Origin: Haliclona indistincta
Taxonomy: Eukaryota; Porifera; Demospongiae; Haplosclerida; Chalinidae
Length of the DNA: 64,000 nucleotides
Direction: 5' to 3'
NCBI GenBank assembly: GCA_964017065.1
Contig: OZ024791.1
Location: 4,950,547 to 5,014,546, forward strand
The notes below the pieces were generated by a model. That model searched no databases and was not told the origin of the DNA. It saw only the letters and a list, made by a program, of their open reading frames with translations. A program made the position numbers and the translations under genes. Shown in pieces: positions 39,166 through 51,400 of this stretch (position 1 is its first letter; every line of letters begins with the position of its first letter).

Positions 39166-39934
39166 CTAGGAGGAGGCTGAGGACGGGATACTGAGCGTTT
39201 CATCAAACTTGTAGTTATTAGTGCCAAGTAAAGATTTGAATTCATCAAACGAAGGTAGTCTCCCTGACTCCATTTTAGACCAAACAAGTTCACCTGTGTG
39301 AACACAAGACCTGCTAATGGATGAATTCAATTTTATATTGACATACCATTCACATAGACTTCAAAGGCTCCAGTGGACAGTAGGTGATTCTCAATCTGAC
39401 TGCCCAAGAGAAAAACAAGCAACATTGCAGACAACTGCATGATTGGGAAGAGATGAGTGAGAGTGATCTGGGAGCAATAGTATACCTTGTTGTCTTGTGT
39501 CCATAGATACCAGCTGGGAAGATAATTGATGCCTACAGCATTGAGAGCACCGGGCCCTCCTAAGATGGCAGCTAACAAGAGCATACGTATAAAAAATACA
39601 ATATTGCTGAGAGTTCGAGCTAGTTTAGTAGGAGGATAGGTTTCTCCTTGAATCTCTAGAGTAGGCAACTCCTGTTGCAGTACGCCAGCATACTGCTCGA
39701 ACACCTTTCGGTACCCTCAGCTATGGCTGTATAAACGAGGTGCAAACACACACAATCAACTATGTAAAAAAAACACTTGTGTGCTTATTAACTCACTGAC
39801 CAGTAGAGGACTTTGACTGACTGCTCTTCAGAACCTGTGAATGCTGGATGCTTCAGGTGTTTAACAGCTGTGTTCTCGGTCGCAAATAGAGTGCACAGTA
39901 GCGCCGTAACAACCAAAGCCAACCGAACCGCCAT
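39166..39934 (-). CDS. SELENOT: Selenoprotein T (thioredoxin-like ER oxidoreductase; UGA read as Sec)
   Basis: Exons 39934-39801, 39726-39486, 39434-39347 and 39293-39166 give 196 residues (human 195). The signal peptide is M-A-V-R-L-A-L-V-V-T-A-L-L. The redox motif C-H-S-U at residues 45-48 is followed by G-Y-R-K-V-F-E-Q-Y; U is the in-frame TGA at 39719-39717. The cysteine codon is split by intron 1. The central hydrophobic segment (R-M-L-L-L-A-A-I-L-G-G) and the C-terminal S-T-G-A-F-E-V motif match the family. The protein sits in the ER membrane and is linked to oxidoreductase function and calcium handling. A SECIS-like hairpin follows the stop. Standard gene callers would start this gene downstream of the UGA. 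Confidence 0.95.
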
Positions 39935-40085
39935 GTTGAAAAAGTCAAAGTAGGTGTGGCTCCCAACCCCCAGCAGCTAGCCAGTTAATTTGAGAAAATA
40001 ATACTTGATTGATAATAGCAAGGAGTACATTAATTTGTCATGTATATACAAGTGTCGATCATATAATAAATGATTTGAAACCAGC

Positions 40086-41359
<1,274 letters not shown>

Positions 41360-41436
41360 GGTGACAAGACTTTTCGCTGCCCTCCGTGCACGTTTTCCAC
41401 ACGGATAATAAACGGAGGGTATACGGAGCAGACTGC

Positions 41437-41616
41437 ATGGGGTTCCTGGCGAGCTACAAGCGGCTGCCTCGTGGTCAGCGAATTCTACTGGGTTTGACTG
41501 CCATGGTGATTGGCTGGTATGGTCCATCTTGGATGTCCTACTTGTTTCTAGAATCCAAATTAGCCGGAAGCCCAAAAATCTTACCGAATTCTGAGACTGA
41601 TCCACCGAAACACTAA
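41437..41616 (+). CDS. Small putative single-pass membrane protein (59 aa)
   Basis: An uninterrupted 59-residue ORF begins with M-G-F-L-A-S-Y-K-R-L-P-R-G, followed by a hydrophobic helix of about 20 residues (around 16-38) and a polar proline-containing tail. The basic residues before the helix suggest N-in topology or a mitochondrial inner-membrane protein. I do not recognise the family. It starts 78 bp from the PCYT1 start in the divergent direction and ends 68 bp before the phosphodiesterase gene. It could be a genuine small gene or lie in the 5' leader of the downstream gene. Confidence 0.45.
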   Translation: MGFLASYKRLPRGQRILLGLTAMVIGWYGPSWMSYLFLESKLAGSPKILPNSETDPPKH

Positions 41617-41684
41617 AATACTGATTGACTGTGTGATTGAATACTGATTGACTGTGTGATTGAATACTGCCTAAACAATCAACA

Positions 41685-43415
41685 ATGTGTAACTGGGTTA
41701 CGTGTTTGGTAGGGTGGTGTTCAGTGTGTACTGGGTTGGTGTGGGGGTTGATATGGACAGTAATGAGCATGGTTCAGGATGATATAGCGCCAATGATCAA
41801 CTGGTGGGTTCACATGCACGTTATAGTATGAACACATCTAGCAATGTTCCTTACAGGTACTTTATGATGATTTTACGATGGAATGAGGCTCATAAAGTCT
41901 TTGAATCCTTGAGAATTCTGCACCTTGTTTTACTCTGCATTACGGCTATACTTGCTGTAATAGTGCAGAGGGAAACGATGAGATCATGCCTGCCTTGTGT
42001 CGTTATCTCACAGGTATCTTTTCAGCGTCACTAAAATGACCTTAACCTTTACTCTCTTGCAGGTGCTAATCACTCTGTACAATGTCGTGTTATTGGTGAT
42101 GCTGGCTACAACGGCAGGCGGAAAGATTCTCACACTGTTCAAACAGGCTCTCCCTCTCTGTCTCACATATCTTCTCTTTTATACCTGGCTACCACTCCTG
42201 CTACTCCTGTTAGTACTATTCGTGTGCCTTCTCATAGTGAAGATGTTTCGTCGTCCTTCCTTCTCTCTCGCCATTGCTTCCTCATCAATGCTGGTTCTAG
42301 TGGCAGCTCATGTATTGATGGTGGGCGTGGTCTGGTGGTCTGTCAGTAGTGCTTGCTCTTCTTGTCACTACTCTCATCTCCCTCCTCGTCCCTCTCTCAC
42401 TGCTCATCGTGGCTGTTCTATGAACTTCCCTGAAAATAGTTTGACAGCATTCGAGCAAGCTTCTCTTATCCCATCAGTACGAACACTAGAGACCGATGTA
42501 CAGGTCAGCGCTGATGGCGAGCTGTTTCTCTTGCACGATCCTCACTTGTCCCGTACTGCTAATATCCATACTGCTTGCCCTCACCTCAATCCTCTGCACA
42601 CTGCTTCTCTGCTCAGCTATCATACTGGACCTTGTCCCATTGCTACTGTGCCTATAAAGCAAGACTCTTATCAACGTGTGCCTCTCTTCAGAGAATACTT
42701 AGAAGTTGCTGTCGCTAACAACAAGAACGTCTTGTTTGACTTGTATCGACCCATTTCTGGACACGCCTACCAGCAACAGTATGTTGCCATGACAATTGAT
42801 GCTTTGGTGGAATCCAAACTAGACCTTTCTAAGGTATGGATACACACTTATCGTTGCAAGCATAGTGAGTGCCTTATATTGAAGGTATGGTGGCTGTCAA
42901 CTAAAGAGACTAGTTCAATGGAGCATGCTGTTCCTGCTGGTGTGACACGGGTTGGTGTCACCAAAATAACTGATCCAGACCAGTTCCGGTTGTTGGGCAT
43001 GTCTATAGCTAATGAAGAATGGACACTACCTTTCAACACACTAAGGTTCGTATCTCGCTTATTGAGACATGATACTCCTCTATTCCTTTTCAATAGAAAC
43101 CTTCAACAACAAAATATCTCTATTAACATGTACACGATTAATTCACTAGTACTGTTTGACTATGCTTGGTGCACTGGTGTGAATAGTGTCACTACAGATA
43201 ATTGTTTAATAATGGATAAACATGAACACAACATCCTTCACCAGGTTAGTTCCATACTTTCGAAAAAATACTACCTCTGTATTTTTTCTCATCAGGCTTG
43301 TCACTCGATGCTGATACTCCCTTGGTCTCTAGTCCTGCTAGCCTCGCTGTTTTTGCTAACTAACTTGATACTGCTATGTGATCTTCCTCCTCCTCTGAGA
43401 ACAAAATCTGACTAA
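41685..43415 (+). CDS. Multi-pass glycerophosphodiester phosphodiesterase (GDPD2/4/5-like)
   Basis: Six exons: 41685-41803, 41857-42013, 42063-42833, 42885-43045, 43097-43244, 43296-43415; 491 residues. Several hydrophobic helices occur in the first 190 residues. A luminal/extracellular GDPD domain follows with T-A-H-R-G (H about 207), P-E-N-S-L-T-A-F, L-E-T-D and L-L-H-D, and a C-terminal helix closes the protein. The late motif N-M-Y-T-I-N with C-T-G-V-N-S-V-T-T-D-N matches vertebrate GDPD5 and its relatives. Such ecto-enzymes hydrolyse glycerophosphodiesters, and some cleave GPI anchors. The last three introns are each 51 nt, a multiple of three and free of in-frame stops, so the unspliced frame also stays open. 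The start ATG at 41685 precedes an N-terminal tryptophan/cysteine-rich segment and is the most upstream in frame. Confidence 0.88.
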
Positions 43416-43690
43416 CGCGTAGTTTTCAGAGATTAATTCATATTTATAATAATTATTACAAGTTTCCAATCAATAGTGATATAATATAAAACGGTTTAAA
43501 ACCGATAATGATAATAGGTTGGTAATGGGAACTGTTGAGGTTGATAAAATGAATGTGCACATGTGTCATTTGCAAATTAGCACTCTGCAGTGAGTATAAA
43601 AACAGTCTGCAAACTGAGAAGTGTTTAAACAAAATACAAGTGTGTGTCTGGATTTTAGAAGTGATAGGATGCCTTGTCCGTTAGTACTCG
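43416..43690. other. Convergent 3' gap
   Basis: The phosphodiesterase (+) and the homeobox gene (-) converge here. The interval is AT-rich 3' UTR sequence; nothing else was recognised. Confidence 0.4.
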
Positions 43691-44680
43691 TCAATTATTT
43701 TCTTGATCGTTGCCCTCTTCAAAAATATCCTTGTCGTCAAACAACTCGTCCTCTGCATCGATTGTTTGCTCGGAGTCTTCATTGGGTTCTATTTCCATGC
43801 TAGGCACATCTGCTAGTTGGTGGCGAGGGTCAACTAATGGAGTGGCTTGCATCATCTGATGATTGTAGAGCTGTGTGTAGCTAGCTGGAGGATACATTGC
43901 ATGATAGTTCATGAAAGGCATGTAGCTCTGGTAAAATGGGTTGACGTGACCAGGGTGAGCTATAGCATGCAGGATATAATTGTGGATTGCATCCATCTGC
44001 ACTGAGCCCATTGGTATCAGTGGTCGCTGAAGAGGATGATGTGGCTGTTCTCTTTTGCGATAGCGAGCACGCCTGTTTTGGAACCAGACCTAAGAAAGTG
44101 AAAAAGAGATGATGTAGCAAATGATATGGGTCTACATCGTACCTGTACTGTGTTTTCGTCGATATTTGCCGTCTTAGCTATTTGTGATCTTGCCGTTGTA
44201 TCTGGGTACGGACAAGCCATGAAGTAAAACTCAAGGATCTGTAGCTGTGTCGAGGTAAAAGACGTGCGAGCTCGCTTGGGTTTCTTCTCTGCTGTAAGGT
44301 CGCCGCTTGTTGCGTTCTTGTAGGAATCAGGACTAGAGGGGCTGTCGCTACTCTCTGCGCGGCTGCTGGCGCCCTCTGTCTCTAGGCTGCTGCATGAGCT
44401 GGTAGGCTCCAGACCGATGCCACCGTCAGCATCAAGACTGGTGGCGCTACCGGGACCATTGCTGTCGCTGTCTTTACTGCTGCTCGCTTCTCTGCTTCGC
44501 TTGCCACTGCGAGTTTCTTTACTAGACGATTCCCTGCTGTTCTTTTTGCCTTTACTACCTGCAGTTGAAAAGAAAGAGAACACGCGATGATGGGCGGAGC
44601 TGTTGACACAGTAACGTCTTACCATCACTCTGTTCTTCTTCGTCCAGCCCCAGCAATTTGCTTATGAAGAATTTATCCAT
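43691..44680 (-). CDS. Paired-like (PRD-class) homeodomain transcription factor
   Basis: Exons 44680-44623, 44558-44143 and 44089-43691 give 290 residues. The homeodomain occupies about 113-172: R-A-R-T-S-F-T-S-T-Q-L near its start and V-W-F-Q-N-R-R-A-R-Y at helix 3, with glutamine at position 50. An intron falls exactly between homeodomain residues 46 and 47, a position typical of PRD-class genes. No paired box is present. A serine-rich, low-complexity region precedes the domain and an acidic tail (D-D-K-D-I-F-E-E-G) follows it. The product is a nuclear DNA-binding regulator expected to prefer TAAT-type palindromes (family knowledge). Orthology to a named bilaterian family is not evident from the sequence alone. 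Confidence 0.9.
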
Positions 44681-44759
44681 TGGACCACCGCCTATCCTCG
44701 TCTCTGCACGAACGACTTTCTATCACAAGCACTCAGTGTAACTCGCACGAGTTGCTAGC

Positions 44760-44768
44760 GCCCTTATA
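44760..44768 (-). promoter_or_regulatory. TATA-like box of the homeobox gene
   Basis: On the minus strand AATATAAGG lies about 80 bp upstream of the ATG at 44680. It is a plausible TATA box with a transcription start near 44735. Confidence 0.35.
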
Positions 44769-44990
44769 TTCACTGCACACGAGAACTTTTGGCTCCCACG
44801 TTTGTTTTCACTATCTAGAACTAACGATGTGAAAGCCTCGCATACATCAGCACTTATGATCTGCATTCCCAGCTGTCTGGAAATAACACCAAGTCATTTG
44901 ATTGGTCCTGATGGATCGTGTTTGCCACACAGCCATTGATAAAAGATGGCACTACATGAAAATGAATTTTAATTTAAGATTGACACTTGA

Positions 44991-45077
44991 CAGCTGAATA
45001 AAACATCAGTAAAATGTAAGATTGGCAGCTGAATAAAACATCAATAATGAAAGAAATGACAGCTGAATAAAACATCA
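44991..45077. repeat. Three phased 18-bp repeats, each with an E-box
   Basis: The 18-mer CAGCTGAATAAAACATCA occurs at 44991-45008, 45026-45043 and 45060-45077, at spacings of 35 and 34 bp. Each copy starts with the palindromic E-box CAGCTG. The array lies 310-400 bp upstream of the homeobox gene and just beyond the 3' end of the ARM-Tudor gene. It may be a regulatory array or a decayed tandem repeat. Confidence 0.8.
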
Positions 45078-45166
45078 GAAATGATATAAATGGAACATGG
45101 GATATACTGGATAATGCTTGACATCAGTCTTAGTGAGATTATACTTGATTATAAGTGTTAGTTGAC

Positions 45167-48100
45167 TTAACGATCCGGTGAAAGAGGCACCTGTACCAAT
45201 TTAAGAGCCTCTATGGTCTTCCTCAACTCCTCTGCTTCTTTCTGCTGTTTCTGTGCCTCTTCTATAGCAATCTGATCTCTGATATCACTCAAGCTGAGCT
45301 GAAAGAGTAGCACATGTGTTAGAGTATCATCAGTATTATTAAGAACCTACCACTACTGTAGAGCCTGCCATGTGATAATAACACACTTCTTTGCTTTCTT
45401 TTCTCTTATGCACGTACACATGACGCGGATACTTAGGGAACAGCTTAATGCACACCATCCAATACTGCTCTGATTTCCTACAAAATAGAGAGGAATATTG
45501 TTATACTACTAATACAGTGACTAACCTGTGTTTAAGAACTGGTATAAAAGTGACCTAAGGGGCAGAATTAGACAGCAAATAGTAGCAACAACATAGTGCT
45601 TCACATTCTATCACCTTGTAGGTGTCATGACTGAGCACAGGATGAAGTGAGGAACCAACTGCATCTATCCTTAGACGAAGCCTGTCTCTCTAGGGAAAGG
45701 AATTCAATGATAAGAATGCTAATGACAGTGTTTACCTGTAACTTTGTCAGAGGGACCCCAATAACTCTGTCACTCTTGTGGACTCCTACATACAATGCTG
45801 AGGGCCTGTTAGTATTTGCTAAGCCACAGAGGACTCTATGTGAGATTGAAAGTGAAAAGGTCAAGACTGAGCTACAAAAGAGGTCACACACATACTTCAT
45901 GAGATTTCCCTCTAATGCTTGCAGCTCACTAGACACATTAACATTTAAAGTGTGAATTAGCACAATGCAGACAAACTAAGCAGGTTTCAGCTCACAAGAA
46001 TGTTGTTATCAAAAGATCTTGCTTAAATCTCTCAGGCAGATATTGCCCATCTACCAATGCTGGTTCTTCCTCCTTTAGAACACTCAATTATACATATTAA
46101 CTAAAAACTTCAACACAAACCTCTTGCACAGTGGGGGCTTGTGTAGTGGGAGTAGTAATGGTATATAGTGCCTTCTCTGATAATAGATGAACATGATATT
46201 TCTTCCTGAAGTGAATTAAGAACAAAAGTTAAACCAAATTAATTATGCTAATTATTATTGTTTGACTATAATAAAGATAAAGAGGTTAATTATTATTGCC
46301 ACAATAATAATATTATTGAACATTATAGTGAATTGTTAGATGATGGTGATTCCACACACTTGCTATGAGGGCTCCTCTTCTTAGACCCAGGACAACTGAA
46401 GAGAACCAAGGATCGAGGATTAGTATAGTGCATTATTATCCACTCACGTTGGTGAGCTAGACTGATGTTTCTTGCCAGTCAATGTCTCAATGGTGTGCAC
46501 AAAAGTACTCATATATTCTGGGAGGGGACCCCGTTCAGGAGGTATCATTTCTAGCAGTTGTTGATGACCGCCACAGCTTATCAACTCATGGAGACATCCC
46601 TTATCACCAATGACTAGGTTTTGAAGACAGCCTATCGCCAGCTTTCCCTCATCACTGGTGTCTCCTGCTTTCATGTGTGCCTCAAATACACCTAGTGAAC
46701 AACACATCACAGCATAGTAGTAACTATCTGCAAGCTCACTCATTATCAGCTCCACAGTGTGAAAATCTCGCATTGTGTTACAAATTGCATCACATTGTGA
46801 TAGGTTGACCAGTGCTCCCAATGCCTGTATCCGTACTGCAACCACCGGACAATGACACAACTAGTGAGTATGATTTAAAATGATTGAGTATGACAAAAAC
46901 AACTTACCGCCAATAACACTTCTACACCACCACAACTCCTGACCTCCATACGATAGGTATCACTCTCAAAAGCAATGTTTCTTAACAAGGCTACACAGAA
47001 CAATTATCATGATGGTATACATCACTACCAGCATACCTGCACTATTCTCCAGTATAATAGCACTTAACAATGGACTAAACCCAATAACATCACAGGGAAC
47101 AGCCTGCTCAAATGAATAAACCAGATCCTTTCTATATGGTTGTCTTACTTGTGGGGGGACACCACAGCATGCAGGAGGGAGAGGGAGAACGTGTGAAGCT
47201 GGTACGGTGATAGTAAATCCAAAGTCCAACAAGAAGAATGTGTAGTCTTCGTCCAGCAGCCATCCTCTGCACCATTGTGGTCCTGCCCACCAGCCCTCCT
47301 TCTCACAATACACAGCATACACAGTATCTTGAGAGAGGTCAATGGACAGGGAAGGGGCAGGAGGAAGAGCCTGATGAACAGATATGAAAGGATCTTACAC
47401 TAGATGATGGTAGTATGAACCTACCAGAGAGCGTAGTGACTGCCACATGCTGTCAGTTGCTGGGTTGGTCTTGTCTGGAGAGAACACACACCACACATGG
47501 CGAGGATTGGTCTCCTCCACATGGACTCCTCTCACTACCACCCACACAGGGTTACTGCTGGGAGGAAACACTATGCTGTCTGGCCATGCCATTCCTAAAG
47601 GAAGAGATCACCATTAATAATATCTAGTCTATCAATATCAGACCTTGTTCCACCATGCTGTCAGCTATCCATTGCTTAGAACCATCAATTAGATCCACCA
47701 TGAAAGCTGGATAACTCTCCTTCACTCCTGATAGTAGCTTATTCAGCACTGGAAACTCGCTCAGTAGAGTCTCCTTCTCCACATCATCAGTAACACGAGC
47801 TCCTCGTGCTATCAGTAGTTTGCCCTCTACTAGCATCTTCATGGTAGCATGTGCCCCCTCAGGGAACTTAGCCCACCCCTCAACTAGCCTGGTATCGTTG
47901 CACATATTAGCCACTGCACCAACTCCACTATTACGAACAAGCACTTTCTGAATCTCATCGCATTTATAAGACAGCTTTTGCAAGGCTACCACTGCCTCTT
48001 CACACACCTCTAGCCATTGTTTACTCGATGTGTCAACATGCAACCCCAGACCACGACGAATTTTAGGTCTCAGCAGCTGTAGGAGTATCTCAACAACTCC

Positions 48101-48361
48101 CGTACTTGCCATACGCTGTCTAGCCTGAGGACAACCATAAGCTAGCATCGAAATTACGTGACATGCAGTCTTGACAGTTGGAGGATGACAGCAGCAACGC
48201 AGTAGACCAATCACTGCCTTGGCTACGCCAGATCGAAACACCTCCTGCTTTGCTTGTATAGACGTGTCTTTGCTAAGACTGTCTAGAAGGGTTTCAAGAG
48301 CAGACAGCACCTCTTGTTCTGTTGAGTGAAGATCTCCAAGAATCTTCTTGATGCTCTCCAT
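45167..48361 (-). CDS. ARM-repeat / Tudor / AlbA (Schlafen-like) fusion protein
   Basis: Fourteen exons with joining phases: 48361-47644, 47594-47425, 47370-47037, 46990-46908, 46860-46448, 46395-46360, 46205-46121, 46072-45996, 45928-45896, 45835-45736, 45689-45615, 45554-45526, 45477-45351, 45298-45167; 803 residues. Armadillo-like helices fill about 1-235 and 400-560 (A-L-L-R-N-I-A, A-L-G-A-L-V-N-L). A Tudor domain lies at about 309-360 (Y-C-E-K-E-G-W-W-A-G to L-L-D-F-G). Residues about 620-760 resemble the AlbA_2/Schlafen core: F-E-L-Q-A-L, C-G-L-A-N-T-N, then A-L-Y-V-G-V-H-K-S-D-R-V-I-G. A glutamine/glutamate-rich coiled coil ends the protein. If the short exon 46395-46360 is not spliced, a stop at 46325-46323 gives an ARM-Tudor-only form. 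Tudor and Schlafen-like folds both occur in RNA and piRNA factors; a role there is inference. Confidence 0.75.
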
Positions 48362-48421
48362 GTTTACCACGTGGGTAGGTGCGGTCTTACCACTAAACCA
48401 CACCCTTGATCTGCAGCAGCA

Positions 48422-51400
48422 ATGGAGTCAGAGACCATCGACAAGTTGAGGCTAACCCAGATTTCGCACACACTCATATATGTCATTCTTACAGTTTTAT
48501 TGCTCGTAGTCAGCCATCGGTGCAGGAGAAGGAAGAGGCTAATAATGGCGCAAAAGAAGATGAATGGAACCAGCTAGCTCCTGGAGTAGATTCAGACGCC
48601 TACATGCCTAAAGCTGCACCCACCATACCTCTAGCACCACCTGTAGATGGTACCAATTAACCCACACTTCTTGACTTGTCTCTCACTCTCACTCCATTAG
48701 ACACACATGACACAGGACGCACTCCTAATGATCTAACCGAACGGAAGGATATAGAAGGTGAGAAACTAGCTACTTGTATAGGTATCGTAATATTCTCATC
48801 CTATACAGACCTCTATGCACAGCCTGGTGTGTGTGGTCTACTCAACATGGGTAACACATGCTACATGAACGCTGGGCTTCAATGTGTGCACAGTATACCA
48901 CAGCTTGCACAATACTATCTGAGTAAGAATTCTCTAGTTATTATAATTTTGCATAGTTTTGTTATAAACAAATCGGCTTCACTTGTGTACTAACAGCTCT
49001 GATGTGTTTTTGTTAAGGTGATGGTGTCCCGGCTCCAGATATCAAGAGCCCGGATGAAGAGGCGGAGGAAAATTCTAACAGGATTTTAGAGGAACAAGGA
49101 CAAGACAAGGGAGGAGAGGGACAAGACAAGGTGGAGAAAGAAGGAGGACAGAACAAAAATGGAGAAGGCAAGAAAGATCGGTCAGCACTCGCCAGGGTCA
49201 GTCAATAGTAATTATTCTAATTATATATTGCTAGACCAACCAGTTACTTGTTAGCTGTTTTTGAAATACCATTTTCACTTTTACTAGCTCACTAAGTTAT
49301 GTTGATTAGATCTGCCCGCCAGCACTCATCAGTAATTATCTAGCTTTGGCTAGTAATTATCATGATTGCCTCTCTAGTTTAGTATTTCTTGTTTATGTTA
49401 GGGTCATGTGAGTGCTCGATTCTCAGCTCTTGTTCGTAAGTTGTGGTCAGGACAATTTTCTGCACTTTTACCAAAGAACTTCAAGACCACACTTGGGCTG
49501 TTGTATCCCCAGTTCAGTGGATTGAGACAGGTATATGATGCACTCCTCATGTTGTAGTGTTCATTTTGCCTAATCACAGCAAGATAGTCACGAGTTTCTA
49601 GCGATATTGCTGGACAGACTTCATGAAGATATTGTACAATCAAACCCAATAGAAGAACAGGAGGAAGCTCCTTCATCAGACCATTCCATTATAACTGATA
49701 CTTTTCAGGGTCAACTGACAAATGAGGTGAGTGTGTGATAGTGTGATGTTGTGAATGTGTGACAGTAGTGAGTGTTTGTGATAGTGTGATGTTGTGAATG
49801 TGTGACAGTAGTGAGTGTGTGTGTGTGTTACAGGTCACCTGTTGTACCTGTGGACACTCATCCACCAAGACAGACCCATTCATGTATCTCTCTCTCCCAT
49901 TGCCTCACTCTCATGAAACACAACTTGGTGAGTCATAGCCTTCTCTTCTCAGTATTATTCCACCATGCTCTCTCTTCAGAGGTACATTGGGTTCCTTTGT
50001 GCACAGTCTCTGAAGATAGAAAAATCATAAAGTAATTTTATTCGTATTCATTTTTAATGCCTCCTAACAATCTCACCAGGCATCTTGTTACAGTGTCTCA
50101 GTTAGCTACGTTATCTGATGTGAAGGAAGCATTGTGTAGTGTGATAGGGGGTGGAGTCTTACCAGAATCTGTTGTCATGGCGTATGTCAAGGGCAGTACT
50201 GTAGATAGTGTCTTGGTAAGGTGAAATGTCGGTATGTTGTAGTGCATTAATGGTCTATCTCATAGATGGATTCTCTTGATATCAATCGGCTCAAGAGCCC
50301 CAAGGAATGCTCACTGTATGCCTACCAGACTGGTACAGGGAGTGTGCTCAAAGAACCTTCCAGTACAAGGGATAGTGAAAGTCTTCGTACTTCACCTTCA
50401 ATTGAGGAGGAAGGGTTACCAGCCAAGATCCTTCGCTGTGACCCAGCCACACCAGAACCAATGGATACCAGTGACACACCAGGAGAGAAAGTTGTAGTGA
50501 TGGAGTGGCACTCGTGTGCTATATGTCTAGAGGAGATGGTGGATGAAGAGCTGGTTACTCATGCAGTGTGTGGTGCTATACTGTGCTCTGAATGCCTGCA
50601 ATCTGCACAGCAACATGCTGAAGGAGTATCTGAGGGCAACCTTTCTTGCCCAGTATGTCCATTCATATCACACACCACCTCACCTTGTCCTCATGCTGTG
50701 CAGGTATGCCGTCGAACAGTAGATACTAAAGCATTCAAGCCACTAGCTACCCCAGACAAGAGTGACTCAGTTGTCAGGTACTACCTGTTCATCAAATTCG
50801 CGTTTTAACAATTTTGCAGGTTATTACAGGTGACAATTATTTTTCGTTACAAAGATGACCAGGATGCTAACGTGAGACTACTGGAGTTTCTCATTCATTC
50901 TCTTATTCTGTTCTTAGTGGAAGCTGGCTGGTCATCCAGCCATTGTCAACCTGCCCTGCAGTGCTACAGGAGAACATTATCACTCTCTCATCTCTCCTTT
51001 TATTCCTTCAATTACCACCAGCTACACTCTTTCTCTTACAGACCAAAAGGTAAGAAGATTAACTCATTGTGTTTCAGGCACATTAGCATGATTACTCTCA
51101 GGCCAACTATTGCTCACGATGTGAGTTCACTGCTCGTTGCAATGGCTGTTTAATACCGCCTGTCACAACTGAGAAAATCTCTCTCAAACCTGGTGATCAC
51201 ATTGCTGTCTCTCTATCGCTGGCTGAGATTGAGGTATCACTAACTATCATCATTCTCTCTTAACTCATTCTTCTACAGACGTCTGTGTGCAACCATTCAT
51301 CACTGGGCCAGCGTTGGTTATCAGAAGCATCACTGAAAGCTTGTATAGAGCTGTTCTCACAGCGGTAATGATACCTATACTAGCTGTCATGTTGACAACT

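Noticed and set aside
39717..39719. Stop codon making SELENOT a pseudogene
   Set aside because: The TGA is at the family's selenocysteine position, and a SECIS-like element follows.
45625..45963. A 112-codon minus ORF and a plus ORF over the same bases
   Set aside because: The minus ORF runs through two introns of the ARM-Tudor-AlbA gene; only its central piece is coding. The plus ORF is its shadow.
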